Source: Allodiplogaster sudhausi
Lineage: Eukaryota > Nematoda > Chromadorea > Rhabditida > Diplogasteridae
DNA: 64,000 nucleotides
Assembly: GCA_945643635.1 (NCBI GenBank)
Contig: CALZFC010000284.1
Span: forward strand, 303,501 to 367,500
Direction: 5' to 3'
The notes beneath the pieces were generated by a model. It was given only the letters and a program-made list of their open reading frames with translations, had not been told where the DNA came from and made no database searches. This document shows, piece by piece, positions 23,798-38,529 of this stretch. Position 1 is the first letter of the stretch. Every line of letters begins with the position of its first letter. The position numbers and the translations under genes were made by a program.

Positions 23798-24846
23798 TGA
23801 GAAAGACAAGTCCAAAAGACACCGCTGCTTCATAATGTCAACATAATAAATTGACTTCTCACGTCTGTGTCCTCTTTGTCACCACGCTCATGAATGGAAT
23901 GTGTGCTCATGATAATACTGTTCTCTCGTACCTATTTGTTCCGCCTTTCCACTTCAATTTCTCTCTCTCTCTCTCTGTTTCATCTTTTCTCTCGTCTCTC
24001 TCTCGCCCCTCTCCCTCCCTCTTTCTCTAATCTTTTTTCCTCTACCTCTCTCATTAACCCCCTCTCTCACGACATAACAGTTGCACCATGTTTGGTGACG
24101 TAAAATGTCGGCCCATAAATCAGATTGACCTCTCTTACAACATCAACATTAGGAGAGCAGAAGTCGCGTTCTCAAATGGAGTAGGGTGCTGTAACTTTTT
24201 GCTTGCAATCAACAAAAGAAAAAAAGAAGGAGCCTGCAGAGGTTCTTGTTCAGTTTGGTCAGGAGCGTTGAAAGCGTCAAACGCTGCAGTGAACCTGATC
24301 GTAATGGCTCTATTCTCCCTCGAAATGGACAAAAAATCTTATGAATACATCGCAAACAGCATTTCCGCTGGTCAATAAGCCAGGAGGCGAAAAATGAAGC
24401 GACGGTGCATTGCCCACAAAGGAACGAAACGGCAATGTACATGCGAATTCGTCGGATGAAGTGCATTAGCAGGATTTCTCTTGTATTTGGTCTCTCACTC
24501 TCTACTTCTATCTCTCACTCTCTATCTCTCTCTCTTTCTCTCTGTCTCCTTATCTCTTTCTGTCTCTCTCTCTCTTTCTCCCTCTCTCTGTGCTCATCGT
24601 TTGTGATTTCAGAATTTGCCTAACATTTTGTTTTTTTGGGAATACACACTGCACTGGCGAGCCTTAATAGTAATATAAAAAAAGAAAATTTTGAATCATC
24701 CTATTTTTAAACTCATAAACGCATTTCAACAATGCCCATGAAGTCCACATATTAGAGATTAGTTATTACCCTACTAAAACGGTGATTTATGTCCGTAAAC
24801 AGGGAACACGGAGCAAGGGAGGTGTATGAAGCGAACCATACAGAGT

Positions 24847-24880
<34 letters not shown>

Positions 24881-25352
24881 CCTAAAAGGGGAGAACGATG
24901 CAGTGATAGAGTTAAATTAGTGAAGAGAACGACACGGTTGACGCTTGTTTGTAGTAAAGAAAACCGAAATCGTGTCCCAAGGCTACCAGTGCTTATTGGT
25001 GTGACTCTCCTCCTCTATTCCCAACCTCTCTCACCATTCTCTGCAACCACAGTTCACTGGTTAGAAAATGAATGATCTGGGCAGAAAAAGGAGGATGAAG
25101 GTGTGGCAGGGCACGACGCCAATATGAGATAGAGGAAGCGAGCGATCGTAATTGAGAAGAGAGAGAGAGAGAGAGGGAGGGTGAGAGACAGAAAGAGATA
25201 ACGAGGTAGAGAAAGTGGATGGAGGTTGACTGGCCATCTATCCCTCATGCGGCACTTGTATTGTAACATATCATGAGCAGTGTGCAATATGATGCCCAGG
25301 GGATGACAGAAAGAAATACAGATGATGAAGAAAGAAGAGAAAGAAGAGAAAG

Positions 25353-25400
<48 letters not shown>

Positions 25401-25716
25401 GAAGATGGCTGGGACAGCAAAACAGTGTACAAGCAGATAGCGAATGAGAGGGGAGGGGACAATGAGAAGCCAAAAAAATGCCACTGATATGGGTGGTGGA
25501 AGTAAGGAGAGCAGACCACGCACATAAGGGGTGAAACATGAGACACGGATGGGGGCAAGATGGAAGAAGCAGGGTTTAGAGTGCAGAAGGGGCTTGGCAG
25601 ATGCCAATATACGGAAATACGATTACTCTACGTACAGGTACGAAATAAAAAAAAACTTTCTCTTCAATAAAACCTCAATATATAAGAGGGCAGTTTATAA
25701 GGGGAGGCAGAACGAG

Positions 25717-25767
<51 letters not shown>

Positions 25768-26558
25768 GGTGGGAGAGAAAGTGATCTTGACATCCTTTGC
25801 AGAAAAGGAAGCTGAAAGAAGACACGTACATCGCGTTCGATTCCTCTTCCGTTGGCATACAGAAATGGAAGTGTTGGTGATGGCAGGAAACAGAAGAGGC
25901 AGAGCTTCCCTCTCTCTGTCTCCACCCTCTCTTTCTTTCATTCCCTGACTAGCTCCTTCACACCCGCCCTTTCTCTCTTTCTCTTTCTCTCTCTCTCTGT
26001 CTCTCTCTCTCTCTCTCTCACTATCACGTCTACTTTTTTAGCGCAACAGTGCCACAAATAGCGTCGACTGCGGGAAAAAAAAATGCCAATGCGACACAGT
26101 CCCTGAACAACAAACCCAACCAGGCATGAAATTGTGAATCAGCCTCTTTCCCCAAACAAAAGAAGTACGACTACCGCTCTGTCACTAAAATGTCCGCCTT
26201 TGCCTACACTTAGATTACGGGAAAAAAGTGAACTGAATAATCGATCGGCTAGGTATCATATACCACTAGTAATATAACGGAACGTTACTATGGAAAAAAG
26301 ACGAGCCTGTAACTGAAGTAACATCTGCTAAACGCTTCTTCGTCATCTTTTTTTTTAACCATGTAGCTGTGGAAAGAAATAACTGGGGTCAAATAAAAAA
26401 ATTCAAAGAGGAATGAGGGAGACCCAGAGAAAGACAGGGAGGAAGGAAAAGCCGAAAAGGATTCGAAAAAAAAGTAGAAAAGAAGTAGCCACTCTTGCAT
26501 TCGGAGTAGCAGTGCTAAGGGACGCTTTTGCAAAAAAAGCTTTGACTAGGAAAGAGGA

Positions 26559-26607
<49 letters not shown>

Positions 26608-26893
26608 GGAGAGAAATATATTACAAGAGAGTACGAATTACCAAAATACAACACTAGCTGTCACTGCAAATGCTGATGACCATCGGTAACAGGGAAGGTG
26701 AAGGGAATGGACACGAAGGAAGAAGCAGCAGAAGGAAGCAGAAATATGAAGCATGACAAGTTGGAAGAAGAGGAAGCACAGGGACAATCTTTTGGGGAGA
26801 AAAGAACGGAGCTAGAAACACAGAGAGAAAGAGAGAGAGAGAGAGAGATGGAGAGAGTAAAAGAAGAGAGAGAGAGATGGAGAGAGTAAAAGA

Positions 26894-26961
<68 letters not shown>

Positions 26962-27888
26962 TGGAGAGAATGAGACAGAGTGAGGGAGGAGAAAGTAACA
27001 TGACAGTAGCAGCTGGGAGCGAGAGAATGGATGACAAATTCATTCCCAGCCCTTATAAATTTCCCCATTTTTTCCTTGTCTCGCTCTTCATTCTTTTCCA
27101 CTTCCTCTTTCCATACACAGCCTCTTCACAATTGCGGCGCAAACAGTTTCTTTTTGCAGCGGCACTTCACCAGTTTACTCCCCTTTTGTGTTTGTGTAGT
27201 TGGTTTGGGAAGCTACTGTATTTGGAGGAACACGAGCAGAATTGACAGGCAATAATGAAGGAAGAATAAGAAAATACTCCTGCGCGAGAAAATGGGTCGA
27301 ATCAACAATAAAACGGAATTGTGACCGAAAAGAGATGAACAGAAAGATATAGGAAGAAAAAAATTGAACACGGCGGTCTCTAATCATACGAGTGAATAAT
27401 CCCAAATTGGCACCGTCAGGGTCATTCATATGAGGGGGTGTGTCCTTTAGAAAGGGACTTATGGCATAAGCGATCGGAAAAATATGCTGCCTACTAATAA
27501 AAAGGTAGGCGCCAGGAAGGAGGAGGAGGGGGGAGGGGGCAAACCACCCCCCCCCCCCCCCTTTTAACAGCCGAAGCCGACCGGAGAGGATGGTTGGAAG
27601 GAGAAGGAATCGAGAGAAACAGCTGGAAATGACCACCGCCGGCTTGAATGAGGCGACAAATGCAGCTGGCATTCAAGCTCTCTTCCTCTCTCTCTCTGTC
27701 TCTCTCTCTCTGAATCTGTTTCCTCTCTCACTCTCAATCCTCCCTCTCTCGGGTACTCATGCACATCAGCAAGAGCGAAAAGGAGGACGGCGATACTTTT
27801 CCTAGGGATGCAGTCTCTACTCACAACATAGGCTAAATGAGAGAGAAGACGAGGAAGAGAGAGAAAAGGAGAGTATGAGGGAGGGAGG

Positions 27889-27927
<39 letters not shown>

Positions 27928-30900
27928 GGTGCAAGAGGCAAGAAAGTATGGAAATGTGCTCTTAGATCCGGGAGAAGAGCGCGAGATGCTTTGGTGGGAG
28001 GACGGGGAGAGGAGGAAAGGGGCTTACACACAATAATAATGGGGAGTATGTCAACTGAGCAGCGGACAACTGAGCAGCGGACAACTGAGCAGCGGTCGAT
28101 TGCGCAGCGGTCAATTGCACAGTAGGCTCTAATTGCCTTCAATTTTAATATTTTCGGCTATTGTAAAAACCAACCTAGCTATTTTGTCGAACCTTTGACT
28201 TTTATTATAATTTGAATACAAATTAACTCTTTTTCCAGAAAAAATAGATTTATTCAAAAGATAGACAGCTGATCTGAAATAATCTGTCAGAAGAGAAAAG
28301 AACAATTTTGCAGCTAAACAAATAAAGGAATAGAAAGATAAAGCGTGAGAAAGTAGAAATATTTCGGTGCCCACGGTCAACTTTTCCATAAAATTTCACG
28401 TGCCAATTTTCACTGCGCCTTGAAATGGTCCAGCTCATTTTTGTCCAAGGGACCATTCCGAACAGCGAACAAGTTTGAGCTTTGCGTAGAAGGGCTTGTG
28501 CAAGCGAATTGCAGCTCTGTATCTGAATTACAAATGTCTAAGATGATGCGATGTTGAAAAAATACACAAGCAATTTTTGTTCTAATTGAGTAGAAGCTCA
28601 GTGATTGGTCAGTGTTAACAGGCCAAGCAGCTAACTGATATGTACAATGACCCGCAGTACACAAGTTATTCATCCAGGGATACATGGCCTTGACGATTGG
28701 TCCACCGAAAGACGTGCAGAAGTATGTATAACATAAACAAGAAAATGTTGACAGAATTCCTTGCTGTTCGGAATGGTCCCTCGGGCCAAAATGAGGTCGA
28801 CCATTTCAAGGCGCTGTGCAGTGAAAATTGGCACGTGCAATATTATGGAAAAGTTGACCGTGGGCACCGAAATATGTCTACTTTCTCACGCTTTATCTTT
28901 CTATTCCTTTATTTGTTTAGCTGCAAAATTGTTCTTTTCTCTTCTGACAGATTATTTCTGATCAGCTGTCTATCTTTTGAATAAATCTATTTTTTCTGGA
29001 AAAAGAGTTAATTTGTATTCAAATTATAATAAAAGTCAAAGGTTCGACAAAATAGCTAGGTTGGTTTTTACAATAGCCGAAAATATTAAAATTGAAGGCA
29101 ATTAGAGCCTACTGCACAATTGACCGCTGCGCAATCGACCGCTGCTCAGTTGTCCGCTGCTCAGTTGTCCGCTGCTCAGTTGTCCGCTGCTCAATTGACC
29201 GCTGCTCAGTTGACATACTCCCTAATAATGGTAATGAGAATACGCCCGGGGCATAGTTTGGGGGACCAGAGGAAAGCAGAGAGCAGGCGGGACTAACGAC
29301 ACTACGGCTTTTAAAATGGAATGGACTTTCCGAGAAGAAATTGCATGCGATTGCAAGTAGGGCCTCAGATCAGATGGGAGCTGGAGCTGGGAAATAGCAC
29401 CGAAATTCGAGAGGGGCCAGAGTGGATTAGGCCCAGAGGACCCCCTTGACACCAAAACTGCGAGGGGACAGCAGCCTCGTAAACAGATTTTGTTGGCTTT
29501 CCCGTCCAATTTGAAGCCAATGAAGAAGCTCTCGAACATGCGAAGTTTCTTAGAATATATGTATTTTAATTCAGATAAAAAAGATGACACTTTGCCAAAA
29601 AGGAAAAAAACTGACAGTCGATTTGCGGAGCGTTCGATTGCCTGCACTTCCCGAAGAAGAAAGAGTCTTTCGATGAGTGGACGACGCAACTGACGAGCCA
29701 GAACCATGTCTACAAAATAATGTCTTACCATAAATAAACTATTTTTGCTATTTAACTACAAAAATGAGCCAATCACTTTTGAATTCCCCTTCGATTATTT
29801 TTTCACAATAATGCCTATCTTATGATTTATTTTTCCAATTACCATCTCATTTTTGTCAGTATTTTAAATAGTATTTTCTATCTCCCAAACAAGTGAAATT
29901 GTAAGGAAAACTATTAAAGAGTTCTTTTTTGATTCATGGGTATGGCTTTTTCCCGCTGCCAATGTTTCCCATGTTTCCATCGTCAATAATCATCGAAAAA
30001 AAACCCTTGAATGAATTCTTGATCTCTTTTCAGGTCTTCCTTTCATAATGATAAGTTACCGTATCCCGATCCTGCCACCTACCGTATCCTCCCTTCGGCA
30101 CTGCTCCTCTCCTTGATGCGCGACATGGGTGTCCGCTGCACTCCCGGGGACGCGTCGCGTCTTCCTCCCTCGACGGATGACGTCATCTTGGCATGGCGGC
30201 CGACTCCGCCCCCTCCCGGGCCGGCATAGGAGACGAGTCTACGGGCAGCGGCCAGTCTCGATGCACTTCCTTCCAGGGATGACGAGCTGAGAAAGATATT
30301 ATATCCATAAACAATCAATAACTCCTAAGTAAAAAAATGGTAACGATAAAAACATAGAGATTTTTTTAATAGATTAAATTATATATTTCTCTTGAACTCC
30401 TCCAAATGATGCCATCCAATGTATCCACAACGCCAGTGCCCAATTGGGCTCCCTTACCTCTCAATACTGTCATCCATCCTCCTCCGTCTCATTGTACTGC
30501 TCGCGAGTGGTGCTCCACCCCTTCTTCCTCCGACTCCATCCGTCGTCTCTTCTCCTTCCTCCCCTCTCCTTCTCTGCCTCTCTCCTCTCTTTCCTCCACT
30601 ACCGTACTTTTCTTCTTCGTCATCCGAGAGAGAAGCTTCGCTCAGCATCGAATTGCTGTGATGCGACTCGGGAGCCACGTACGCAATGTGCTTCTTGCGC
30701 TGTAAAATTATTATTTTATACTGAAGTTAATATGTTTTCATTTAACATGTAATCCCAAAAAACTTTCAATTAAGATAATATTACCGCATTTTAGGCACGC
30801 ACAATCTAAAAAAAATTATTGTGCCACTTTCTCTCTCTCTCTCTCGCTCCCTCTAACCCAAATAATATCATTCTTTATATCTGCCTTTCATCTCTCTCCT

Positions 30901-33900
30901 TCTTACTCTCTCTGTCTCTCTCTTTCTCACTCACCCTGATAACATCACTCTGGCTGTCTGCCATGGAGAGAGCATCAGCGGATGTGGGAGTGTCGACATA
31001 AGTGGGAGATGGGTTGTGCAAGTTGTGTTTGAGAGCGTCAATCCACGAGTCGCGTATCCCGGGAGTCATGGCGGAGAGCACGAAGCGGGTGCGGCGGCAC
31101 TAAAACATTATTATAATTATCAAGTCTATTAAACAAGAGTTTAAAAACAACTACAAATATAAGGACTGAAAAACTAGTAGCAAACCTTGATCTCGATTCC
31201 ATAATTCTTAGCCGACGCCGAGGGGTAGACATTCTCGCACTCGGAGAGATCGATGGTGAGTGGCTCGGTCGAGTCCTCGGCCCACACGTCCCTGGAAACG
31301 TGTTGGCGTCTGTTGTGAGGAGCATTATAAACAAATAAATATATATTATAGAGAGAGAGGAATAGAGAATACCGATAAGTATTGATAGATAAACTGACTT
31401 GTACAACTTGAGCTCGAGCCCGGCGAGCACGACCCAGTGCTTGTTCCACTCCCGCTCGCTCTTGCCTCGCAGCATGAGCCAGCCCTTCCGGACCGTGTGG
31501 GCAGACGAGGTATCGATGTGGAAGGGCTGTGAATACACTTCTTATTTAATGGATCTCTTCCATTAACAGACCTCTTCTAATGTAATAGTTACTATTCTAC
31601 TGCCCTCCCCCCTTTCCCTGCCACTCACCGTGCTGTAGTTAGCCACTCTCCTGCCTTCTCCTTCTACCACAGTGTCAGTTGCCCCGAGTGCTGCTGGAGC
31701 AGTGGCGGGCGCGGGTGGAGTGGAGGGGAGAGAGGAAGGAGCCGCAGCAGTCGGAGGGGGAACCACGCTGTGGCAGACCGAGGAGGCCGACGGAGAGCAG
31801 CGGTCACTACAGAAAAAGGAAATATTCGACGTGAAGAAGGTATTGACATACTGCCAGAGTTACAAAATAATTTGAAACCTTTAAAGTAAACACACAAACC
31901 CTGAACGATGTGAGGAAGTAGTCTCCGTGAACTGTCGAACTGGAGATGTCTTTTCTTCGTTCCTAAAAAAGATCAACTCAGGAAAGCACTTTACAAAATC
32001 AATTGTTATTACAGTTTTATTATTCAAGCATTAATAAAATAGTTACCATAAAACAACGAGCTCAAAATCTGTAATTGCTTCGCACTTTCAAATCTCATTC
32101 TTAAAGATGACAAGTCCAAACATCTTTATCCATATCTGTTGTCACTGACATAAGCAATCCTCTCTCTAACCTTTTCGTCATGAATCCACTGGCCCGCAAC
32201 TCGGATGGCCTCTCCACGGGTGGCGGTGACTTCTGAGGTGGAAGGGGAGCAGTTGCGATGATCTCTGCTCCTCTGCGCTCTCTCATTCCCTCGCTCTCTT
32301 CCTCGTCGTCCTCCTCTTCATCTTCTGTACATTCTGAGGATGGAGCGGGGGATGAGCAAGTCGAATCCAGTTCTCCGCCACTGCCCGCAGCGGGGCGGCC
32401 GCGACCATGGTCCAGGGATGAGGAATCCGAGGGAGAATTCTGAGAAGGAAACAAAATTGATTTTCCCAGCTTGTCTTAATCATTCCGAAATTATGCATTA
32501 TAAAGATAATTAAATTACAACCCCTCATCCTTTAATTTTACTAATAGTATGAATATTTTCACTGGATAAAAAAATCTAGCCCTCTGACCCTGCTCTTCGT
32601 GCTCTCTTCAAAGCTTGAGGTCATCGCTGCGTTTGAAGGCGTCGCCGTGACGGGAAGACGACGGCGAGGACTCGCTTGCAGAAGATTCTGCTTCACGTGC
32701 ACAGACAACATGTTCTGCCATCTGGAAGAGGAGAGAGAGAGAGGTAGACAGAGAGAAAGAGAGAGAGTGTGACAGAGATAGAGACAGACAGAGATACGGA
32801 GAGCATGATAGACATACTTTATAACTGAAATTACCATGCAAATCATAACTTCTTCTTCAAAAACCATATGCTTGCAACCATCGAAACAAATGTAGTTTCA
32901 GGCTAAAGACAATCAGTCAGATAGGAACTAACAGCCGAATCTCATCAGTTGTATCGGCTTTCACGTAGCAGACCTGGCCCTCGAAGGCAGCCAGAAGCGA
33001 GTGGGCGTGGCCTAAAGGGAATACACAATATTTTAGCTGACATGAGAGCTTTCGTAAATAACTATCTGCATTATTGAATGAGAAAGGGAACAATAAACTT
33101 ATTTTTTTGACTACTTAATAATTTATATAAACAATATATCTCTTACCAGTGATAGAGTCGGCCTCGCACACCCTCGTACACGTTGTCATGTCCATGCTCT
33201 GCTGGGGAATTGTGTCCTGCTGAAAGGGGAAGAGTCTCTTGAAAAAGGTAAACAATAACACAAACAAATTAGTTGTTTTGTCTTTATAGGTAAATAATCG
33301 TTTACGTACATATTATATAGAGACTGAACCAAAAATAATGACGTAAATAACAGTCTATATAAACTCGCTAACATTACTGTCCAAGGAATACGTCAGCTGG
33401 CCCGTGTCATACAACACAAAATAGCGCCTTTGCCATCTCTGAAGGATGAGCCTTTTATTCCATTATATGTTATGATTACTTATTGTTAAGCAATCCATAA
33501 TTAATTCAAGAAATTTAGATACTTAAAAACACATTAAATACAACAATAAAACAGACATTACCTTGGCCGAATGAGCCGGTTGCGAAAAGTCGAGTTTGGG
33601 CGGTGCAACGTAGAGCCAACCGCACGCAGCAACTTTCCGATTCATCTGCGAAATGAGGATATCTAGTATATATTATGATAAATAAGCAAATCTCAATCAA
33701 CAACGATCGCATCTTGTTATTTTATTTTATATTAACGTTCATTTTCATTAATTCCTAGACAAATATACGTCTTACAATGAAATATCAAGTGAAATAAATT
33801 TGCAATCAATACCGCCAAGCGGCAGTGCGGAATCAGATGAAAGGGCGTGACAAGAAGACATTAACTTCCCTACTTGGCCCCATTTGTTGCCAGTACGGTG

Positions 33901-33967
33901 GATCATCGCAACTTTATGGTGGATGTCTTACCGTCTCTTTCGCAGTGAGCACACTAAGCCTCCTTCA

Positions 33968-34013
<46 letters not shown>

Positions 34014-34772
34014 CTTCTCCCGTTACTATTTCCCCCGCTCCCTTCTCCAATCTCTTCCGACCATCTCATCTACCCTTTCAAACACAACTTTTTACGAGTC
34101 ACATCTACTACTTCTTCGGCATCGGTGAGGGTAGCAGTAGAGCAGAGAGACGCTCTCTCTCTCTCTCTCTCTCTCTTCTCTATTCCTGCTCCTCTTCCTC
34201 TTCCATAGTTCCAATCTTTCCACTTTCTCTCTTTTTCTCTCACTCTCCCCATCTCTAAGCACTCTTTCAACTGTACTCTCTTGCGTAAATGTTCAATTCC
34301 AAATTGGCGAGCATCGGGTTCGGTAGAAGCATTCACGGGGAATGAAAGGCGAAAGTCATCGGGAGAAAATGACGAAGCAGAGACAGGACAGAGAAGGAAG
34401 ATAAAGGCAGAGAGAGAGAGAGAGAGAGTGCGAGAGAGAGGGAGAGAATGAAAGAAAGAAAGGACCAAGGTATGGAGAGATAGAAAGTAAAAGCCAGAAG
34501 AGAGCACTTGAAGCTTGAAGCAACAGCAAGCGGGGTCAGAAATTCAAGTAGCCCGGCCTCAAGTTCGCCAGAAGACAATGGGCCAAGGGAAGGGTTGAGT
34601 TGGGAAGGCGCAGGGAGGGGGAAGGGGGTATTGCCTGACCCTCCGATGACCTCCTTCCTCTTTAAGTTAGAATCAGTAGGAGTGGTCAAGCGGACTGGGT
34701 GGGCCAGTCATATTTGACGAAGCTAGAAACGTTTGCAGGTGCTTTGGGGTTTTTCTGCCCTTCCCTAGTTCT

Positions 34773-34805
<33 letters not shown>

Positions 34806-35263
34806 AGGAGAGTGAGAGGAAGACATGCTGGAGAGAGAAGACGAAAAGGGGCACCATTGGCCACTTAGCGAGGAAAGACAAGATCTTCCTCTACAAAGGA
34901 ACAGGTCAGAGGGCACCAGGAAGCTTTTCACCTCTGCTGAGTGCTGTCTTCACTGCCTCTTCTGCTCCAAAAACAATGATGTTGTGAGAAAAATAAACAC
35001 ACTATATGGACTTCCTGATAATACTCATCGTAAGAATATAAATTTAAAGTATGTAACTTATAAAAATGAGTATTACGAAAGAGTTGGGCGAATGAGCTTC
35101 TAATTCGAATTGAAAAGCACTTGTACTATTCAATGGATAAATGAAGCACCAATACTTGAAAAGCTATAGCTTACGGCACATATCACTCACAGCTGACTCA
35201 CGTCGAGCAGTGTTTGTGAGGCACGGAGGGCGGGGAGGAGGTGGGATAAAGAGACCCAGAGAA

Positions 35264-35314
<51 letters not shown>

Positions 35315-35917
35315 AAGCTGGATTTCAAGCCGCTCGCTTACAAGTCGCTGGCAACACTGCTTCGTGCGTGCTGCGACGTGCAACAGAGAACAATACGTCT
35401 ACGGGAGTCCACTGACGAGGATTACGATTTCACTTGTCTCTCTCTCTAGTTTGCTCTCTCTCATTCTCCATCTCTCTCCTCTTTTTCTCCCTATCCATTC
35501 ATCCTCTTTCCTCTTCTCTTTCTCGTTCGCTTTTTTGGCGATCCACACTGTTTCTCTCTCCTCACGCTCTCTCTTCCTTTTCTCTCTCTCTCTCTCTTAG
35601 CTTCAATCCCCAATTTATTTCAATGTAAAGACCCTTGTTCGAAATCTCTCCACGATTCGCCGTTTAGAAAAAAGATGCTAAAAATAGTAGGAACAGACAA
35701 GTAGCAGAGGCTACAGAGTGTGTCGGCCAGAAAACATTTTAAAATACGCCCCCGAGTTAAAACTTTGAAAAATCGAAAAAGATAGCGCAGTAAACCAACA
35801 AATGAAAATACATTGGAAGAATCTTTAAAGTATAGAGACGGAAAGGGAGGAGAATGTGTCACCATCGAGATGTCTAAATGAAAATAGGGAAGAGGGCGCA
35901 GAGAGATAGAGGAACAT

Positions 35918-35948
<31 letters not shown>

Positions 35949-36907
35949 TAGCCGAGAGCGTGAGAAGCAGTTGATCCATGAATTCTCCCAATCCTTCCCT
36001 GCCAATCGGGGAAGAGGAAGAAAGGGACATCGCCGCGAGCGTCGCCGCTGTCGAATTCACTCCGAGAAATGGACGGAATAGAGAGAGCAAGACAGGAAGA
36101 GAGAGTAAGAGAGAGGAAGAGAAACAAAGAGAGGGAAAAAAACATTCTAAAGAGATGAGGAGAAAGACTGAAAAAGAGAGTTAGGGAGACTGGAAAGGAC
36201 AAATGCAGCATATTGGGAAAAATAGCACATGTTAAGTGGGGCCGGATGAAAAAATGGAGAGGGAGGCGAGGGGAGGGAGGCTGATGAGAGTGGAGAGAGC
36301 GTAGAAGCAGAGAAAATATCAACCGGTTTGCCACTGCGGGACTTCCTCTACACGGGCGCAGTCTACTTTGCTTGTTCTGCTCGAACCACTTCTCTCTCTC
36401 TCAGCACTCTCTCTTTCTCCCTCCCTATTTCTCTTTCTCTCTCTGTCACTAACAAATGCGTACATGCGCGCCAGTAAGTGCGGGCAATATTTGCGAAATG
36501 CTGCATCGCATAGGTTGCATTATGCGTGAAGACAGTCTATTTTGTTGCTTTCCTAGCGGAATTGCAACTGCTATTAGTTATGTTTGGAGTAAGCATATTA
36601 AGTAGTAAAAACCATCAGCAAGAATATTCCCAAATAACACCTAAATTGTTATGTCTTGACGAAGTTCTGAAGACAATTATTTATACAGATAAAAGCTCTG
36701 CTCTATCGAACACCGCCACCCCTACCGTTAAAGAGCACGGACTTGTACACGAAAAGCAGGGATTCTCAGATTTCAGCGTAGAGAACTGCTAGAGCAAAAC
36801 ACATACATGGTGGTCCATATGGTGTCCACAAGGGAGGGTGCGAATGGTGAGAAGATGGAAGATGTCACGACAGTGTGAAACGGGTAAGGAAGCTCGGATT
36901 GATGGGG

Positions 36908-36964
<57 letters not shown>

Positions 36965-37175
36965 AAGAGAGAGCGAAAGACAGAGAGGGAATTGAGAGAA
37001 AGCAGGCAAAAAGAGAAATCAGGAGAAGGTGCGCGAGATTGATTGAAGTGAGGACAAATGTGACGCGGGCGCGACAGGGGCGATTACGTGCGGCGCAAGG
37101 AGGGGAAACAACCGCCTGGATGGGAAGGGGGAGGGGACTTGAAGGGAGAAGAGCGGCGAAGATGAAAGGAAGGAC

Positions 37176-37221
<46 letters not shown>

Positions 37222-38479
37222 AAGAGTTTGAAAGTGAAAGAATGGAAAGGAATTAAAGGCACCGCTACAAATGCGCCATTCATTGAAATACGTATCTGTA
37301 TAAAAATGCAATAAAAGCACAGCGATTCGCTAAAATTGAATAGGTAGGATCTAGAAAACGATCGAGTGGAACTCTCTCGATTTTGTCTAAACACCCTCCT
37401 GCCTGGAACAGACGAGATTCTCCAGAGTGGCTGAATTCGCGTTCATTGCTTGCACTTCGGATCATTCTCTTGCTGGCAGGATTGCGAGAGAGTGTACAGA
37501 TAAGAGAGAGGGTGCTAGAGAAGCAGAGCAAACTAGACTCTCACTTTGGTGCAATATGGGGCATGGTCACATTGACCGAGACCCAGGTCTACCAGCTAGA
37601 CATCTTTCAGTGGCACTTTGTTCAGACCAATGTGGAGGGGAAGAAAGCTTGTACTTCCCTGTCGCCCATTCAGAGCCCCTGGGGCAAATGAAAGGCGCAC
37701 CCAGGGAGAGAGGATGAATGGCCCGAGGGGATGAATAAAATGTTGCAAACTGAAGGTGCAGGAAAGGAGCCAGGCATTTACGGGAATATGCAAAAACAAG
37801 ATGGGATACCCCGGAGGGGGGGGGAAGGGGTTGGGGTACAACATTGCATTTAATGGTGGAGAGAGAGACAGAGTAGAGAGAGAGAGAGAGAGTAAGAGAG
37901 AGAGAAAGAAAAAGAGAGAGAGAGAAAGCATAATCCATGGTCCATTCTCTGTGGCAGCTGAGTGGCACTGTACAGGGATGACCGGCGCCTGCAGGATAGG
38001 ATAGAGGTGGTCGAAATTGGGGATGAGGTTAGGGGAGAAGGAGGATCGGATAGATTGTGGGTTAGGAAGGCGGTGAGAAAGTGCGGAAGAGGAGTGTAAG
38101 GTGACGATGAAGAGAGAGAGAGAGAGAGAGAGAGAGATGTCCCTTCCTATGTCCACTTAGTGCGCAATGTTGCGGCCACAGCTATTCGCTCCTTCTTCTT
38201 TTTCCCTCACCCCTGAGGCTCATTTCCAAGTGTTTTGACTACGGTCTTCTTTTATCTCCCTCTTCCCCGCTCTCTATTTCTTTCAGTCTTTCTCACACTC
38301 GCTCTCTCTCCTCTCCTTCTCTACCACTCATTCCATTTTTTTCTCATTTACTTTTTTCTTCGTATTTTCACTACATAGGCAACTTCTCTGTGCATCACCA
38401 GCCTCCTTGGACTACTTCACATGCCTTAATTTTTGCCCTGAATAAAATCGGTATCTTAAAGCCGAACCGTTTCGTAGAT

Positions 38480-38529
<50 letters not shown>

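Noticed and set aside
28410..28984. Transposase remnant in the centre of the fold-back element
   Set aside because: The two frames are largely translations of the inverted arms (the same residues, such as AVRNGP, appear from both arms). No DDE-type motif is visible.
31174..31449. Donor TCA|GTTTAT at 31394 for the second PH domain
   Set aside because: It breaks phase with the next exon. GTCAGT four bases earlier is a stronger donor and gives a continuous PH domain.
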